From Gymnogyps californianus (taxonomy: Eukaryota; Chordata; Aves; Accipitriformes; Cathartidae), in assembly GCF_018139145.2 (NCBI RefSeq), contig NC_059481.1:11582368-11646367 (forward strand): DNA of 64,000 nucleotides, read 5' to 3'. Shown in pieces: positions 36,035-46,780 of this stretch (positions are counted from its first letter, which is position 1; every line of letters begins with the position of its first letter). Under the pieces are notes generated by a model that worked only from the letters and a program-made list of their open reading frames with translations, was not told the origin of the DNA and ran no database searches. Both the position numbers and the translations under genes were made by a program.

Positions 36035-36160
36035 GCAAAGTGAACTGGTTAGTGCTCAAAGCAGAGCCCTGCTCCTCTAGTAATCTGGCTCAGGAACCCG
36101 GCTCTGACTTGGCCAGCTGTCCAAGCCATGCTTCTTTCCTTAATGTATAAAATGAGGAGC
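36035..36160 (+). repeat. MIR-like (CORE-SINE) element
   Basis: A head-like word GTGAACTGGTTAGTGCTC (36040-36057) lies where MIR has its A box. AACCCGGCTCTG at 36094-36105 matches the MIR stretch after the B box, and CTTGGCCAGCTGTCCAAGCC and then TAATGTATAAAATGAGGA at 36140-36157 resemble the core and the tail. The middle is rearranged or decayed. It lies about 250 bp left of the solo LTR. Confidence 0.5.
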
Positions 36161-36411
36161 ATCGTGCACACTGGAGTGTCACAGAGGTGGGGGCCAGGAT
36201 GTCATTGGTGCACTCACCTGAAATCAGAAGTGCTCCTGCATCTGTCCATTTAGATGTAGCCAAGAAGGATGAAAATGCTGACACCTTTCCTTTTCTTGTT
36301 TGTCATTGTTTCCAGTGTGCAACATTCTCAGAGCAGAACAGACATTCCCTGTGTAAACCAGAGCACAGAATTTATGTTCTTTTTCTACTTCATAGACTAT
36401 ATATAAGCAGG
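36161..36411. other. Noncoding spacer next to the LTR
   Basis: No gene is recognised. The sequence just before the LTR (ATATATAAGCAGG) does not give an obvious target-site duplication with the other flank. Confidence 0.4.
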
Positions 36412-36669
36412 TAGCAGTGGATGCCGGGTGCCCACCAAAGCTGCTCTGTCACTCCCCCTCCTCAACTGGACAGGGGAGGGAAAATATAACGAAAGGCTCA
36501 TGGGTCAAGAAAAGGAGAGAGAGATCATTCACCAATTACCATCACAGGCAAAACAGACTCAACTTGGGGAAAAAAAATTAATTTATTACTAATCAAATCA
36601 GAGCGGGATAATGAGAAATAAAAACTAAATCTTAAAACACCTTCCCCCTCCCTTCTTCCCGGGCTCAAC

Positions 36670-36675
36670 TTTATT
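36670..36675 (-). terminator. LTR polyadenylation signal AATAAA
   Basis: AATAAA on the minus strand sits downstream of the LTR promoter elements, as expected at the R region. A second copy lies at 36582-36587. Confidence 0.55.
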
Positions 36676-36799
36676 CCTGATTTTCTCTACCTCCTCCCCC
36701 CGAGCGGTGCAGGGGGAAGGGGAATGGAGGTTTCGGTCAGTTCATCACGTTATCTCTGCCCCTCCTTCCTCCTCAGGGGGAGGACTCCTCACACTCTTG

Positions 36800-37225
36800 C
36801 CCTGCTCCAGCGTGGGATCCCTCCCATGGGAGACAGTCCTTCGTGAACGTCTCCAATGTGAGTCCTTCCCACTGGCTACAGTTCTTCACGAACTGCTCCA
36901 GTGTGGGTCCCTTCCACGGGGTGCAGTCCTTCAGGAACAGACTGCTCCAGCGTGGGTGCCCCACAGGGTCACAAGTTCTGCCAGCAAACCTGCTCCAGCG
37001 TGGGCTCCTCTCTCCACGGGTCCACAGGTCCTGCCAGGAGCCTGCTCCAGCGTGGTCTTCCCACAGGGTCACAGCCTCCTTCAGGCATCCACATGCTCTG
37101 GCGTGGGGTCCTCCGCGAGCTGCGGGTGGATATCTGCTCCACCGTGGACCTCCATGGGCTGCAGGGGGACAGCCTGCCTCACCAGGGTCTTCACCACGAG
37201 CTGCAAGGGAATCTCTGCTCCGGTG
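36800..37225. repeat. ~48-bp degenerate tandem repeat inside the LTR
   Basis: The word CTGCTCCAGCGTGGG or a close variant recurs at about 36802, 36849, 36893, 36942, 36990, 37042, 37093, 37134 and 37215. Spacings are mostly 44-52 bp (41 and 81 at the end). Between copies lie variants of TCCCACGGG and of CAGTCCTTC/CAGGTCCTG. On the coding strand of the LTR this reads as CCACGCTGGAGCAG units. Confidence 0.85.
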
Positions 37226-37347
37226 CCTGGAGCACCTCCTCCCCCTCCTTCTTCATTGACCTTGGTGCCTACAGAGTTGTTTCTCTCACATATTCTCACT
37301 CCTCTCTCCGGCTGAAGTTGCTGTTGCACAGGGTTTTTTTCCCCTTC

Positions 37348-37390
37348 TTAAATATGTTATCCCAGAGGCACTACCACCGCCGTTGATTGG
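37348..37390 (-). promoter_or_regulatory. LTR promoter elements (CCAAT and TATA-like)
   Basis: On the minus strand CCAAT (37386-37390) precedes a TATA-like CATATTTAAG (37348-37357) by about 30 bases, in the U3 part of the LTR. The layout is that of a Pol II LTR promoter. Present activity is unknown. Confidence 0.5.
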
Positions 37391-37610
37391 CTCGGCTTTG
37401 GCCAGCAGCAGGTCCATCTTGGAGCCGGCTGGCATTGGCTCTATTGGACATAGGGGAAGCTTCTAGCAGCTTCTCACAGAAGCAACACCTATAGCCTCCC
37501 CCTACGAAAACCTTGCCATGCAAACCAAATGCATCTTTGGATTGATTATATTCATTACTCTAATGTTTCAAGAAATAATTTATTGAGGTTTTTCGATCTC
37601 TGGTACCTTG

Positions 37611-37680
37611 CTGGGGTTTTGGGGAGGTGGGGGGATGAGGGGGAGGTTGGTTTTTGTTTGTTTGTCTTTTTTTAATTTGG
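37611..37680 (+). repeat. G-rich/T-rich tract with canonical G-quadruplex motif
   Basis: G-runs at 37613-37616, 37621-37624, 37629-37634 and 37639-37643 are separated by loops of four bases each, which fits the G3+N1-7 rule. T- and GTTT-rich sequence follows to 37680. The tract lies about 80 bp outside the LTR. Confidence 0.8.
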
Positions 37681-38764
37681 AGTAGTTTTGTGAGTATTCA
37701 GTAGTGCCTCTTCAGCCTGTAGTATTCATATCTCCTGAGCCAGCAATTAATATTCTTCCCAGATTGCAGAAATTTGAAAATTATTCCATCACAACCTCTG
37801 GCTTGCTTTAGTTGAGCATGTGGTTTCCATGAACACTTTTACATGGAACTTTCAACCATTTTTCAGTGACTTTCAATGAAAATAAAATTTAGTTGCTGTT
37901 ATAATGGGACAAAGCAAACACAGAAGTATCATGAATACAACTGAGGAGAACTGTTAGCTGTCTTTATAGAAAAACTATGCCAGCTTCTTTGGTAGATACC
38001 TCTGTAGCTGGATATGCTTTATTTTTCTATTTTTAAAGAACCAAACTTTTTCAGGAAATAAGCTTTGTAATAATAGTGTCCTTTTAAGTTTTAAAGATGG
38101 ACAACTCCAAACTTTCTATGCCTGGTATGAAACACATATGAATAAGCTAATCCAATGCATGAATGTATATGCACTCACACAAACAAATATATAAATCTAT
38201 ATGTTTCTATACATAAAGAGAAACATGAACTGTGACTACCAACAAAATAAAAAATACATCTTAGAAACAGAGGAATCCCTTTTAATTCTTAAAAAGACTT
38301 ATAATCAATGTTTACAACTCCTTCAGATGCTCTGGTAACTAAGATGGATATTTTCATGTATGTGCTTCAAATGCATATGTTCCACACTTCAGGAACCAAT
38401 GTTACTTGTTGACTGTTAAAATTGCATTGTTTGGTGCCAGCCTAAAACATCCATGCCAATTTTAACAGCAACTTGATATTACTGTTTGGTTGGAGGTTTT
38501 TCTGTTTCTTTGTTTTTAACTTTCAGAAACTAGAATAAGGTTTGGGTCATAACTCTTACACCCGATTTCATACAGCTAAATAGCACAGTGAAGGAAAGAG
38601 CTTTTTATGTGGAAAGAGCTATTCATGTGCCCTAATTTGTATAACCATCTTAGAGTGTGAATATCTTTTCCTCTAGCTGGGCTTATTAGCTTAGCTGCAG
38701 TGTCACACTGATAAGGCTCTTCCTCTGTCAAAGTCAGCTAAGTAAAAAGTAATGTAGGTGCCTG
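37681..38764. other. AT-rich noncoding spacer
   Basis: No gene or identifiable repeat is seen. The stretch 38150-38215 is mildly TA/CA-rich. Confidence 0.5.
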
Positions 38765-38912
38765 TGCTCTGTGTTGAGTTACACACTTCAGATGTGCCCC
38801 CAGAAGTTGTTGGTTCAATTCTTGCCTCTCCTGCAAAAAACCTTGTGACCTTTGGAAGTGTCTGATTTCTGTTTGCCTTGGTTTCACATCTGCAAATAGG
38901 ACTAAATATCTT
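38765..38912 (+). repeat. MIR (CORE-SINE) element with B box
   Basis: The best MIR copy in the window. The head word GTGTTGAGTTACACAC (38771-38786) and a B box GGTTCAATTC (38812-38821) are followed by CCTCTCCTGC. The core has CCTTGTGACCTTTGGAAG (38841-38858), and the tail has GCCTTGGTTTCACATCTGCA (38875-38894) then AATAGGACTAAATATC. All parts are in MIR order and at MIR spacing. It is an ancient, inactive, Pol III-type SINE relic. On the minus strand it is crossed by a 91-codon frame that has no function. Confidence 0.8.
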
Positions 38913-41900
38913 TCTTTGCTGGCTTTTCTGTTTTATGTGTTTTAAGTTCTGTGGGATAGGGATGGTCTCTTGGTACATAGTGTACAGAACTCCACAAGAC
39001 AGCTATCCAACTTGAGGTCACTGGCTGCTATAGTAGGATGTATAATTTTACTTAATATACTTAATAGAAAAAAATAATATTAAAACTTTTGCAGATTGTA
39101 TCTTTTGGGAAATGTTCTAAAAATAATGCAACAGTGACTGCACCAGTTAATCAAGCTGACCTGATATTTGTCAGAGCTGAAGATACACTGCATTATATCA
39201 GAGGACTAATATAAACAGCCTATCTGTTAGTGCAGCCAGCTGAAAGTTCACAGAGATTCCAATTCTGAAGTGACAGCAGTAGGATTCAAGCACATCCAGA
39301 AGTGCAGTGTAAATAGAGGTGGACACTTTCGGCTTACACTTTTTAACTGTGGTTTTTAACTCAGAGGTAGATAATGCGATGAGTATGCATTCAAGCACCT
39401 TTCTTCTGGAGATCTTTAGGATCAGACATTAATCTTCAGATGATATAGATCTTCTCCAGTAAGTTAGTCAAAATGTCATTTTCTCTTTGCGATCAGTATT
39501 AGGAATTTAGGAGATACCTGAGCTGTTAATAAATTTTCAACATCTGTAACTGGACAGAGGAGTAGGATCTCAGCTGCCGTGTTACATTAACTACTGCAGA
39601 GAGCTTTACCAGTTACAAACATATTATTCTATACTCCCATTTGGCAACATCCCACATTGTACTTTACCTGCTAGCCAGAGGCCAGCATAGTAGCCTCTTA
39701 AGGTGTTCAGCACCATGGCTTAGATATAGAAAATGAAGATTCTAAGTTGATAGCAATCTCTGCAGCTCCTTTAAAATCAATGGACTATCTAACCTGACAC
39801 ACGTCAGCTGAAGATCTAGCCTTGATGTGTTTTCTGACATGGTTTTGACATGTTGTCATTGGACAAATTTTCCAAGTAATTATATTTTGTGGCAGTTGTG
39901 CCATAAAGGTGCTGATGACTTTACAAAATAGCTTTTGAAGTTCAGGCATCATCAAAGGAGTACTTGAACAACTGTGGCAAATTTATGGTGGTTTATGAAC
40001 AAGCCAGCCTGTAGTTTTCCTCTTCAGCTAGAGTTTATGAGACCTTATATTGTGCACCATAGAAAGACAGTTTATCATTAAATCTGCTTCTCACAAGAGC
40101 AGATGATTCCATATTTATGGATGGGTATATAACTAACTAGCATCCCTGTGTCAGGTTAGGAGTCAGAGACCATCTTAGTGGAATGCCGCAGTAGCAACAC
40201 ATAATTTAAGTAGAACCCTCTGTCTTGTATCTCAACAGTGAACTTAGAAGTCACATGTCTGCTTACAGATAGAAGAATACCTCTTGAGAACAGCAACCAA
40301 TAAAACACCAATCCAGGCTGAAGCATGGTATGAGGACAGTAAGGCATCCCTTTTTCCTCAAGAAAGTCAGGCAGAAGCACAGAGAAGTCTCTATTTGCAT
40401 TAACAATTCATTAAATACTGAACATCGTCTAACAAAGACTTGTCCACAAAGTATGTTCGTCACTCAGTGCGCTGAACAAATAATAGTTAATAACAATGGA
40501 CTCCTTTCCTTGCTATCTCTAAGTAGCAGTATCAGATTAAAAAAACAAACCCTGTCTCTTGAAAATCATAAATATACAAAAGAAAACCATTATCTCTAAA
40601 TTGGAGATTTTTCAGCCTTATCTTTGCTGGCCTTTCTCCAAGTCCTTCGGATGATTGCCCCTTCTCTGCAAAAGCAATAACCAAGAGGTGGAGAGGATTC
40701 ATTCTTTTGAGTAAAACCTAAAAAGGCACTTTTACTTAATTAGAAAAGAGGGAATAATTTTTCCCCAAAAAGGAGCAGGTGTCTGGGTTTTCTTTAATTT
40801 CATTGTGCCACCTTCCATGCCTTGATTCTGCTCATTATAAAGATAAGGCTGAAATAGGAATTCAGTGCTGACATTTTGGAGATGGACTTTGGTTCTGCTT
40901 TTGCAGTCAAGCTGTGTTTGCAAGGATGAAATTCAATTTGCCTTGCATTTCCTAACACTATAGGAAAAGTAGTGTGAATTCTACATTTTAAAAAATAGGG
41001 GATCTTCAACTTAATTGAAATGGAGCGCTATGGGGATTGGCTAGATCTTCCTCCAGCTTTTGGTGCTTTGACTGCACGTTTGCACATAGTTAAATGATCA
41101 TACATGAATTGCAAGGGTGGGTGGTCCTTCCAGGTGGAATAGATGGAGTTGTACACCCTATTAATACTGTCCAGTGAAATGCATGTTTTGTCATGTGTCT
41201 CTGGAGAATTGTGCTGATGCCCTCCTTCATTATAGCAGCTACACCGACCCCAGTTGTGCCTGTGGTTGTTTCCAGATGTTGATCTGGGAATATACAATAT
41301 ACAAACATACTTAATGTTATACCTTTGCTTAAACATGGCGGTGCAAATGAATTGTATTATTAATGGCTATTTGGGGGCGGGGGGGAGAAGAAAAATGCTG
41401 TACATCATTTAGACCTACGCTTTAGGTCTTCCAGAGAGACTGTGCATAATCATTCCTTTAGTTACATTTATCTATCTGGAAGTGTCTTTTTCCACTTGAC
41501 CAATATACACCTTTCATGTCCATCCTTACCATCCTTCTTATTCCTTCTTCTTTTAATGAAATGCGCTCCTTCAATCTTTACTCTAGATGATTCTTTAAAC
41601 TTATAGCATGAGGGGAAAGAGGGAATATTTCACAGTGGTCTTCTATCGCGCTTGTTCCTTAAAATGTTCAAGCCTGTAATATTGTTCAGCCCCCAGGTGT
41701 AGAACATGAACTCCTGAGGTTGAACAGAATGATTCACTTGTTTCACTATGAATTCAAAGTGGATATGAAGCATAAATCCCCTTTTTCCCTCTGTAATATA
41801 GTAGCCATGAATCACAATGTCACGCTGAGTCGATCATAATCTAACACTTCACGCCTCAGCCAACAACTTGATTTGTCAAGAGAACAGGCCTGCAAGCTGC

Positions 41901-42837
41901 CAATAGCATTGATTCCCATTGGAGAAGAAAGGATAATTAAGCCCTCAGTGAGCTAATTTATTTTTTCTTTTATAAAAATAACATTTACTTTTATCTTTTA
42001 AGTAAACAGAAATGAAGAAATATTACATATGTGTAGAACAAGTTAAGTGTTTACTTTCCCTAAATCACTAGTATGAGTTTTTGTTCCATTTCCACCTGAT
42101 AAAATGTGTCTGGGATCATTTTATTTCACCATACAATAACACATCGTACTACATCTCAATTAGGGAAACTAAAGCTAAAATTAATTACATGCAATCTGCA
42201 TGCTAACTGGCCTGCAACAGGGTACCACCATTCCTGGATACAAGCATGAAGCTGTCTATCTGTGAGCTTGATGACGAGCATGAATAATCCTTGTGTTTTG
42301 TTGGAATTCTAGTCCATTGCAGCGAGGTAATGAACCAAATGTGCTTTGCATCCTAAATATGGCTCGCAAGTCCTAAACATGTACAAAGGTCAGCACCCGT
42401 ATTTCTAATATACTGTGTTATATTTCCCATATGGAGATGAGCAAAAATTCCTGTTGTTTCCTGAGGAGGAAGGATGCCTTGATGCTTTGGTTTCACTGCT
42501 TGTGCATTTAGCCAACAAGTGGAGGCCTCTTTTCCATGCAGGGAAATACTGATACAAATAAATATCATACTGGCATGCAGATTTGACTATGCTTATGAAT
42601 ATTTACATTAAAATTAGATTGGGTTCTTGCATTTGTATCCCCAGGGTGCTTGGAATTCATGAAACACCTAATAGTCCATGCACAGCCTGGATAAACCCAT
42701 TGATCAGACTGTAATAGATCTTTCAACTATTTTTCCTTTTCATTGTAGAAGAGAACAGCCAGTATTCATCAATCAGGGCCAAATCACTCCATCCTTCTTA
42801 CTTGCTAAGTTTTGTGTTTGGCAGCAAAACAGAAAAA
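38913..42837. other. AT-rich noncoding spacer
   Basis: No supported gene is present, and the longest frame is 102 codons (41028-41336, minus). A G-run (GGGGGCGGGGGGG) lies at 41373-41385. 41880-42330 is repeat-free with words such as TAATTA, AATTACATGCAA and GATAA, and might include regulatory sequence. Confidence 0.5.
42090..42235. other. Possible conserved noncoding element
   Basis: The block is repeat-free, with clustered homeodomain-type words (TCAATTAGG, AAATTAATTACATGC) and retained non-repetitive complexity. Support is compositional only. Confidence 0.2.
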
Positions 42838-42995
42838 GAGAAGCACAGAATTTCCAGGCATAAGGTTGGAAGGTTCAGTCTTGTCATCAAGTCCAATTTC
42901 CTATAATCATAAGTAGTGTTGCAGAACACTCCTAGACTACCAGAGTCCCTGCTTGCTGTAGCCACAAAGCACTCCCCAGCATCCTGGAACAAACT
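42838..42995 (-). mobile_element. Diverged CR1-like LINE 3' end (antisense)
   Basis: The order CACAGAATTTCC, AAGGTTGGAAGG, CATCAAGTCCAATTTCC at 42844-42900 matches the antisense CR1 end (CATAGAATGGTT, AGGTTGGAAGG, CATCTAGTCCAAC). It is much more decayed than the copies at 27 and 33 kb. The interior beyond about 42920 is uncertain. Confidence 0.5.
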
Positions 42996-44204
42996 CTGCC
43001 CTTACAATAAATGATCAAACTAGCTGTCAAGATGGAAAACAGTCTCTTAACTTCAGGAATACAGAGCCATCTGCACCTCTTTCTTCCATGGCTTGTACGT
43101 AATGTAGCTGAAATACTCTCTGCTAGACTATTGTATGATTTTTCAGAGATGGGCATTTCCAAAAGGCTGCTGTGTCAGAGGGAAGGAACTGTTTGTATCA
43201 TTGTCATCTCTGAGCATCACATAGTCCTAAGAGAAGAGAGGTAAAGCGTTCTTTGTGTTTCTCCCAGCAACTCTCCTAGCAGCAGAAAGCATAGACGGAG
43301 AAAGCACCCTCATTTACAATCTTACAGCAAAGCCCGACTTATTTGGTTCAGCATGGTTATTAAAAAATTTCTGGTGATTTAGGGCCTAATCCTTTACTTC
43401 TTACTACACTGAAATTGGATATAGTTACAATATCATGTAAGTGAATAAGCTTTTGTCCTCCTAGTCATTTCTTGTTTCTTCCTACAACTGTATCTCTTAA
43501 CAACCACTACCTGGTTTTCCTATTACATATTCTATAGTTGCTGGGATACATGCCATTCATAAGTCTCCTGAAACAAACTCTCTTTTTTGGCATTGATAAA
43601 GCTTAATGTGGTCCAATTGTACTTGCCTTTTTCCAAGTATTTGCTTGGGTTGAATTGCTAAGATACCACAGCTCTGCACCCTCTTCTCTGCTCCACTGGA
43701 ACAGAATGCAAACAGCCTTTTTGAATATGACTGCTTTTCCCCTAATGTGTTATCTATATTTTGTTTTTTTCTTTAAAAACAAAAGTTTTCCTCAGCAACC
43801 CAGCTGCTATTCAAATTAAGCTATATGCAAATCATGCTTGGGAAGCGAATTTAAGTGGAAATTTATTTTGACATCTGTTTAAATTTTCTCAGATTTTGTT
43901 TGTGGCTAAAAGTGTTTTAAAAGTCTGACCAAAAAAAAAAAAATCCTCCTCCTTTAAGTGTTTGTGTTACTGAGGAAAAGCAATGTAAGTTAAAGAGGGT
44001 TTGTGAACTGTGACCACCATGTGTTTGACTGGTGTTTGGAAGCTATAAAGTATATTTGTAAATGCTATCCACCTGTTGTCAAGTTAGGATCACTTTACCA
44101 TTACAAAGCAAATTGTTTCTAGCACTGTGTCCTTACTCTTTCTACCCACCTGTGTGATGAGTGTGCTGTTTTGGGGATGGTACCCTCTTTAATACATACT
44201 TATA
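42996..44204. other. Noncoding spacer
   Basis: No gene is recognised. An ATGCAAAT octamer lies at 43825-43832 in a repeat-free patch (43790-43900). A run of 13 A lies at 43931-43943. A loose GGGCCTAATCC-type word at 43383-43393 recalls the old palindromic repeats. Confidence 0.45.
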
Positions 44205-44350
44205 AAGTACCTAAGACTGTCTGGCACTGATTTCTGAGTGGTCCTCAAAATGTTAGTGCATATATTGTGTATGCATCATCCAGCACAAGCGCTTAGTTCC
44301 CTGCTGGAAGTGGCTAGATAAATTTACATTACTAATAAATGATAATGATA
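44205..44350 (+). mobile_element. Possible L2/L3-type LINE 3' tail
   Basis: TAAAGTACCTAAGACTGTCTGG (about 44213-44224 onward) and, near the end, GGCTAGATAAATTTACATTA then AATAAATGATAATGATA resemble the common ends of ancient L2/L3/CR1-clade LINEs (GCTATATAAAT followed by AT-rich microsatellite-like repeats). No coding remnant is visible. Tentative. Confidence 0.3.
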
Positions 44351-46621
44351 TGGGATGGAAGGACTTCTTTTAGTCACCTACATAGAACATGCAATACCTA
44401 GATCACCCATAAACGTTTGTCATTTTTAGAGGTATGTATACTATTATCTAGAGATTACATACATCAGAGAATGGGAGGAGAAAAAGAAGTTAAAATCCAA
44501 ACGTCTTAATTATTCTCAGTTCTATTAAAATCTCCCTGGCAAACTCAGATTTATCTCTGTCTTCCAATAGTCCTTGTAAGATCTTTGCAGTTCCTTCAGC
44601 AACTACACAAATTAACTTTACTATAACATTTGTAATTTCCTCCAAATTGTTTAGTTACTACTGTAACTGAATAAATGCAAATGTAAAAATGCAAGTGTTT
44701 AATGGTAACCCTTGACTGCAAATATACTGGTAATTTTGTTTTAGAAATAGATTTTGTTTTAACTCTCCTGCAACATTCATAGCATGTTTCCCTCTTCAGT
44801 CTCCCATGACACATTCCAGCATAAAAGTCTTTCAGAACTGGAGAGTCTTCACTTTTCTTTTTTGTCAGGTTTGATTCTATTGTGTCAATAAAGACAGCGT
44901 TGTCTGATGTTGTTCCATGACAACAGACTCTTGCAAAAAATATCATTTCAAACCATGTGGTCATTAACGTATACCACGCAGTATCTGTGAGATTGCTTAC
45001 AGCACATTTTTACCTCTTTATAGTTCTGCGTATAGGAGGCTTTGTGGCAGATAGAAAGAGGTAACTTTGCAGCTGTTCATGGGAAGTGAGCAGCAGCTTG
45101 AGGGGAACATGATTCCATTTGCTTCAGTAATGCCACCCTGGGTGAGCTAGGGGAGGAGTAGCCCAAACGTGTTAGAAAAATTGCATTTGAGAACTGAGAT
45201 TTCCATTTTGAGTCACTTTACAAAGGATCTGAACATCATGGTGGAAAATCTGATCCTTAGCAACTTTTAGAAGATATTTTCAAGCAATATATACAAAGTA
45301 TTTTGCACCAAAACCATCTTTTATGTATTAGTTGACAACTGCAAATGTTGGGTTTGTTTTTCATTTAGCTATCTCTGAATTTTAACTGAGGCAGAGATCA
45401 AAACACAAGTGAGTACTCCATAACTCTAGCAAAACAGCACTTAATAATCAAGTTCACATCTTGTATGAAGACATTTTGGTTCCCATAATTCATGCATCTC
45501 TCCATAGACAATAACAGGAACTTGGAGAGAGATGTGCTAGAATGGGGACAGAGGATTTTTATTTAATGTGTTTTGTGGCTTGACTTATTGTTTGTGTAAT
45601 ATCACAGCCATTTTTAGGTTTTGTCTTCTGGGAAAAAGCTATATAAGTTTGTTCAGTGCAAAAGTTCAGTGAACATTAGTATGCAAGAACAAATTTGAAT
45701 TACACGGAAGTTACCCTTCAGTATCTTTGCTTGTTTAATGTGGTTTTAGATTATGAAAATATCCGCATTTGCTCAAAGTATCACTTTAGCTAAAATGATA
45801 TTTCTTCTTTTCCCCCCCAACAAGACCACCAGCATTTTGTCGCTTAGGCAAAGGACATCATGGCATTCTATAACACAACATAACGGTATAGTACACAACA
45901 GTGACACCATATTGACTCCCTTGACATACATTTATAGTATTATTTATACTTATTTTCACCTGGGAAAACCACTCAACTCACGTAAAGGACTCCCAATAGA
46001 CAAAGTGGCAGTAAAACTGTAAAAACTGAATATACTAGAAACCTGAACATGATATTTTAAATAATAAACTAGCTTGTTTGTAGCTTACATCAGTTAGAAG
46101 TGATTTTAATCACCAAGGAATGTAAAAGGGCATAGGCTACTGTGAATCCCTGCACTTTAACTCTGTCCGGTTTTTCCACTGGTCAAGCAGGGAACATACT
46201 TTGGCAAATGGCTAAGTGGATTTGTCTGAAAGGTCTGAAAGATCATGGAAGTGCTGTAACTACAACTATCATGCTAACTTGGATAAGAGATCCTTTGGCT
46301 ATGAATATCATGTCTTTGAGTGAGCTCCAGAGAGGAAAGAATAACAGGCCAGAAAAGATACTACATACCTGAAAAAGTAGGAGGAAGAGTTAAAGCTGAC
46401 CATCCATGACGGGATACACAGTTTCCAGGATTTTCACCTTTTTATTTAGATTGCATTTGACTCTTGATTTATGGACCCTTGGGCAGATATTGGAATATCA
46501 GCTAAAAGTACTTCACAGAAAGCCCAAAAGCTGAGGAAATTAAACCTTGGATTGCAGGACTTGAACACAAAATGTGAATAGCAAATAACACTGCAATGAC
46601 CAAAGGGGCTAAAGACTTGAT
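44351..46621. other. AT-rich noncoding spacer
   Basis: No supported gene is present. The longest frame is 122 codons (44596-44964, minus), without domains. A TTTGCAG-like acceptor at 45072 is followed by 23 open codons and a GTGAGC donor, but its pyrimidine tract is poor. Confidence 0.5.
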
Positions 46622-46780
46622 TCTGGCTGAGTAGTCTGGCCTTAATACAGCAAGGCACTTAAACTCATTCTTATCTTTAAGCATGTGAGTAGTCCCATCA
46701 AGTTTAAGCAGTCACATGCTTGAATGCTTTGCTGGTTTGAAGCCAGAGTGCTCTAAACCTTGCAGGATTAAGCCCTAAAC
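46622..46780. repeat. Palindromic MITE-like amniote repeat
   Basis: Inverted arms are visible. CAGCAAGGCACTT (46648-46660) pairs with GCTTTGCTG (46726-46734) and its left neighbour. AGCATGTGAGTAGT (46680-46693) pairs with GCAGTCACATGCT (46708-46720). The tail CCTTGCAGGATTAAGCCCT follows. The layout and words (TTTAAGCATGTGAGTAGTCC and GCTTTGCTGG) match an old palindromic element I know as abundant in turtles, crocodilians and birds, probably a nonautonomous DNA transposon. No target duplication is clear. Confidence 0.6.

Larger units (their letters stand above)
36412..37530 (-). mobile_element. Solo LTR of an avian ERVL-type endogenous retrovirus
   Basis: On the minus strand it runs from about 37530 to 36412 and matches, by memory, a widespread avian LTR. 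It opens with TTTGCATGGCAAGG and has AGCCAATGCCAGCCGGCTCC. A CCAAT box (37386-37390) and a TATA-like CATATTTAAG (37348-37357) follow with normal spacing. AATAAA signals lie at 36670-36675 and 36582-36587, and the end is GGTGGGCACCCGGCATCC. No gag, pol or env sequence flanks it, so it is a solo LTR left by recombination. The terminal TG and CA and the target duplication are not intact. The middle (36800-37220) is built of about nine copies of a roughly 48-bp unit. Open frames of 202, 161 and 138 codons here are by-products of that repeat. Confidence 0.88.

Noticed and set aside
36707..37386. Open frames of 202, 161 and 138 codons on plus, and 99 on minus
   Set aside because: They lie inside the solo LTR and are kept open by its tandem units. 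Several overlapping frames are open at once, and no domain is seen.
45073..45141. Possible exon with 23 open codons, TTTGCAG before and GTGAGC after
   Set aside because: The upstream tract is purine-rich (GAAAGAGGTAAC), so the acceptor is weak. It shows how often such pairs arise by chance.
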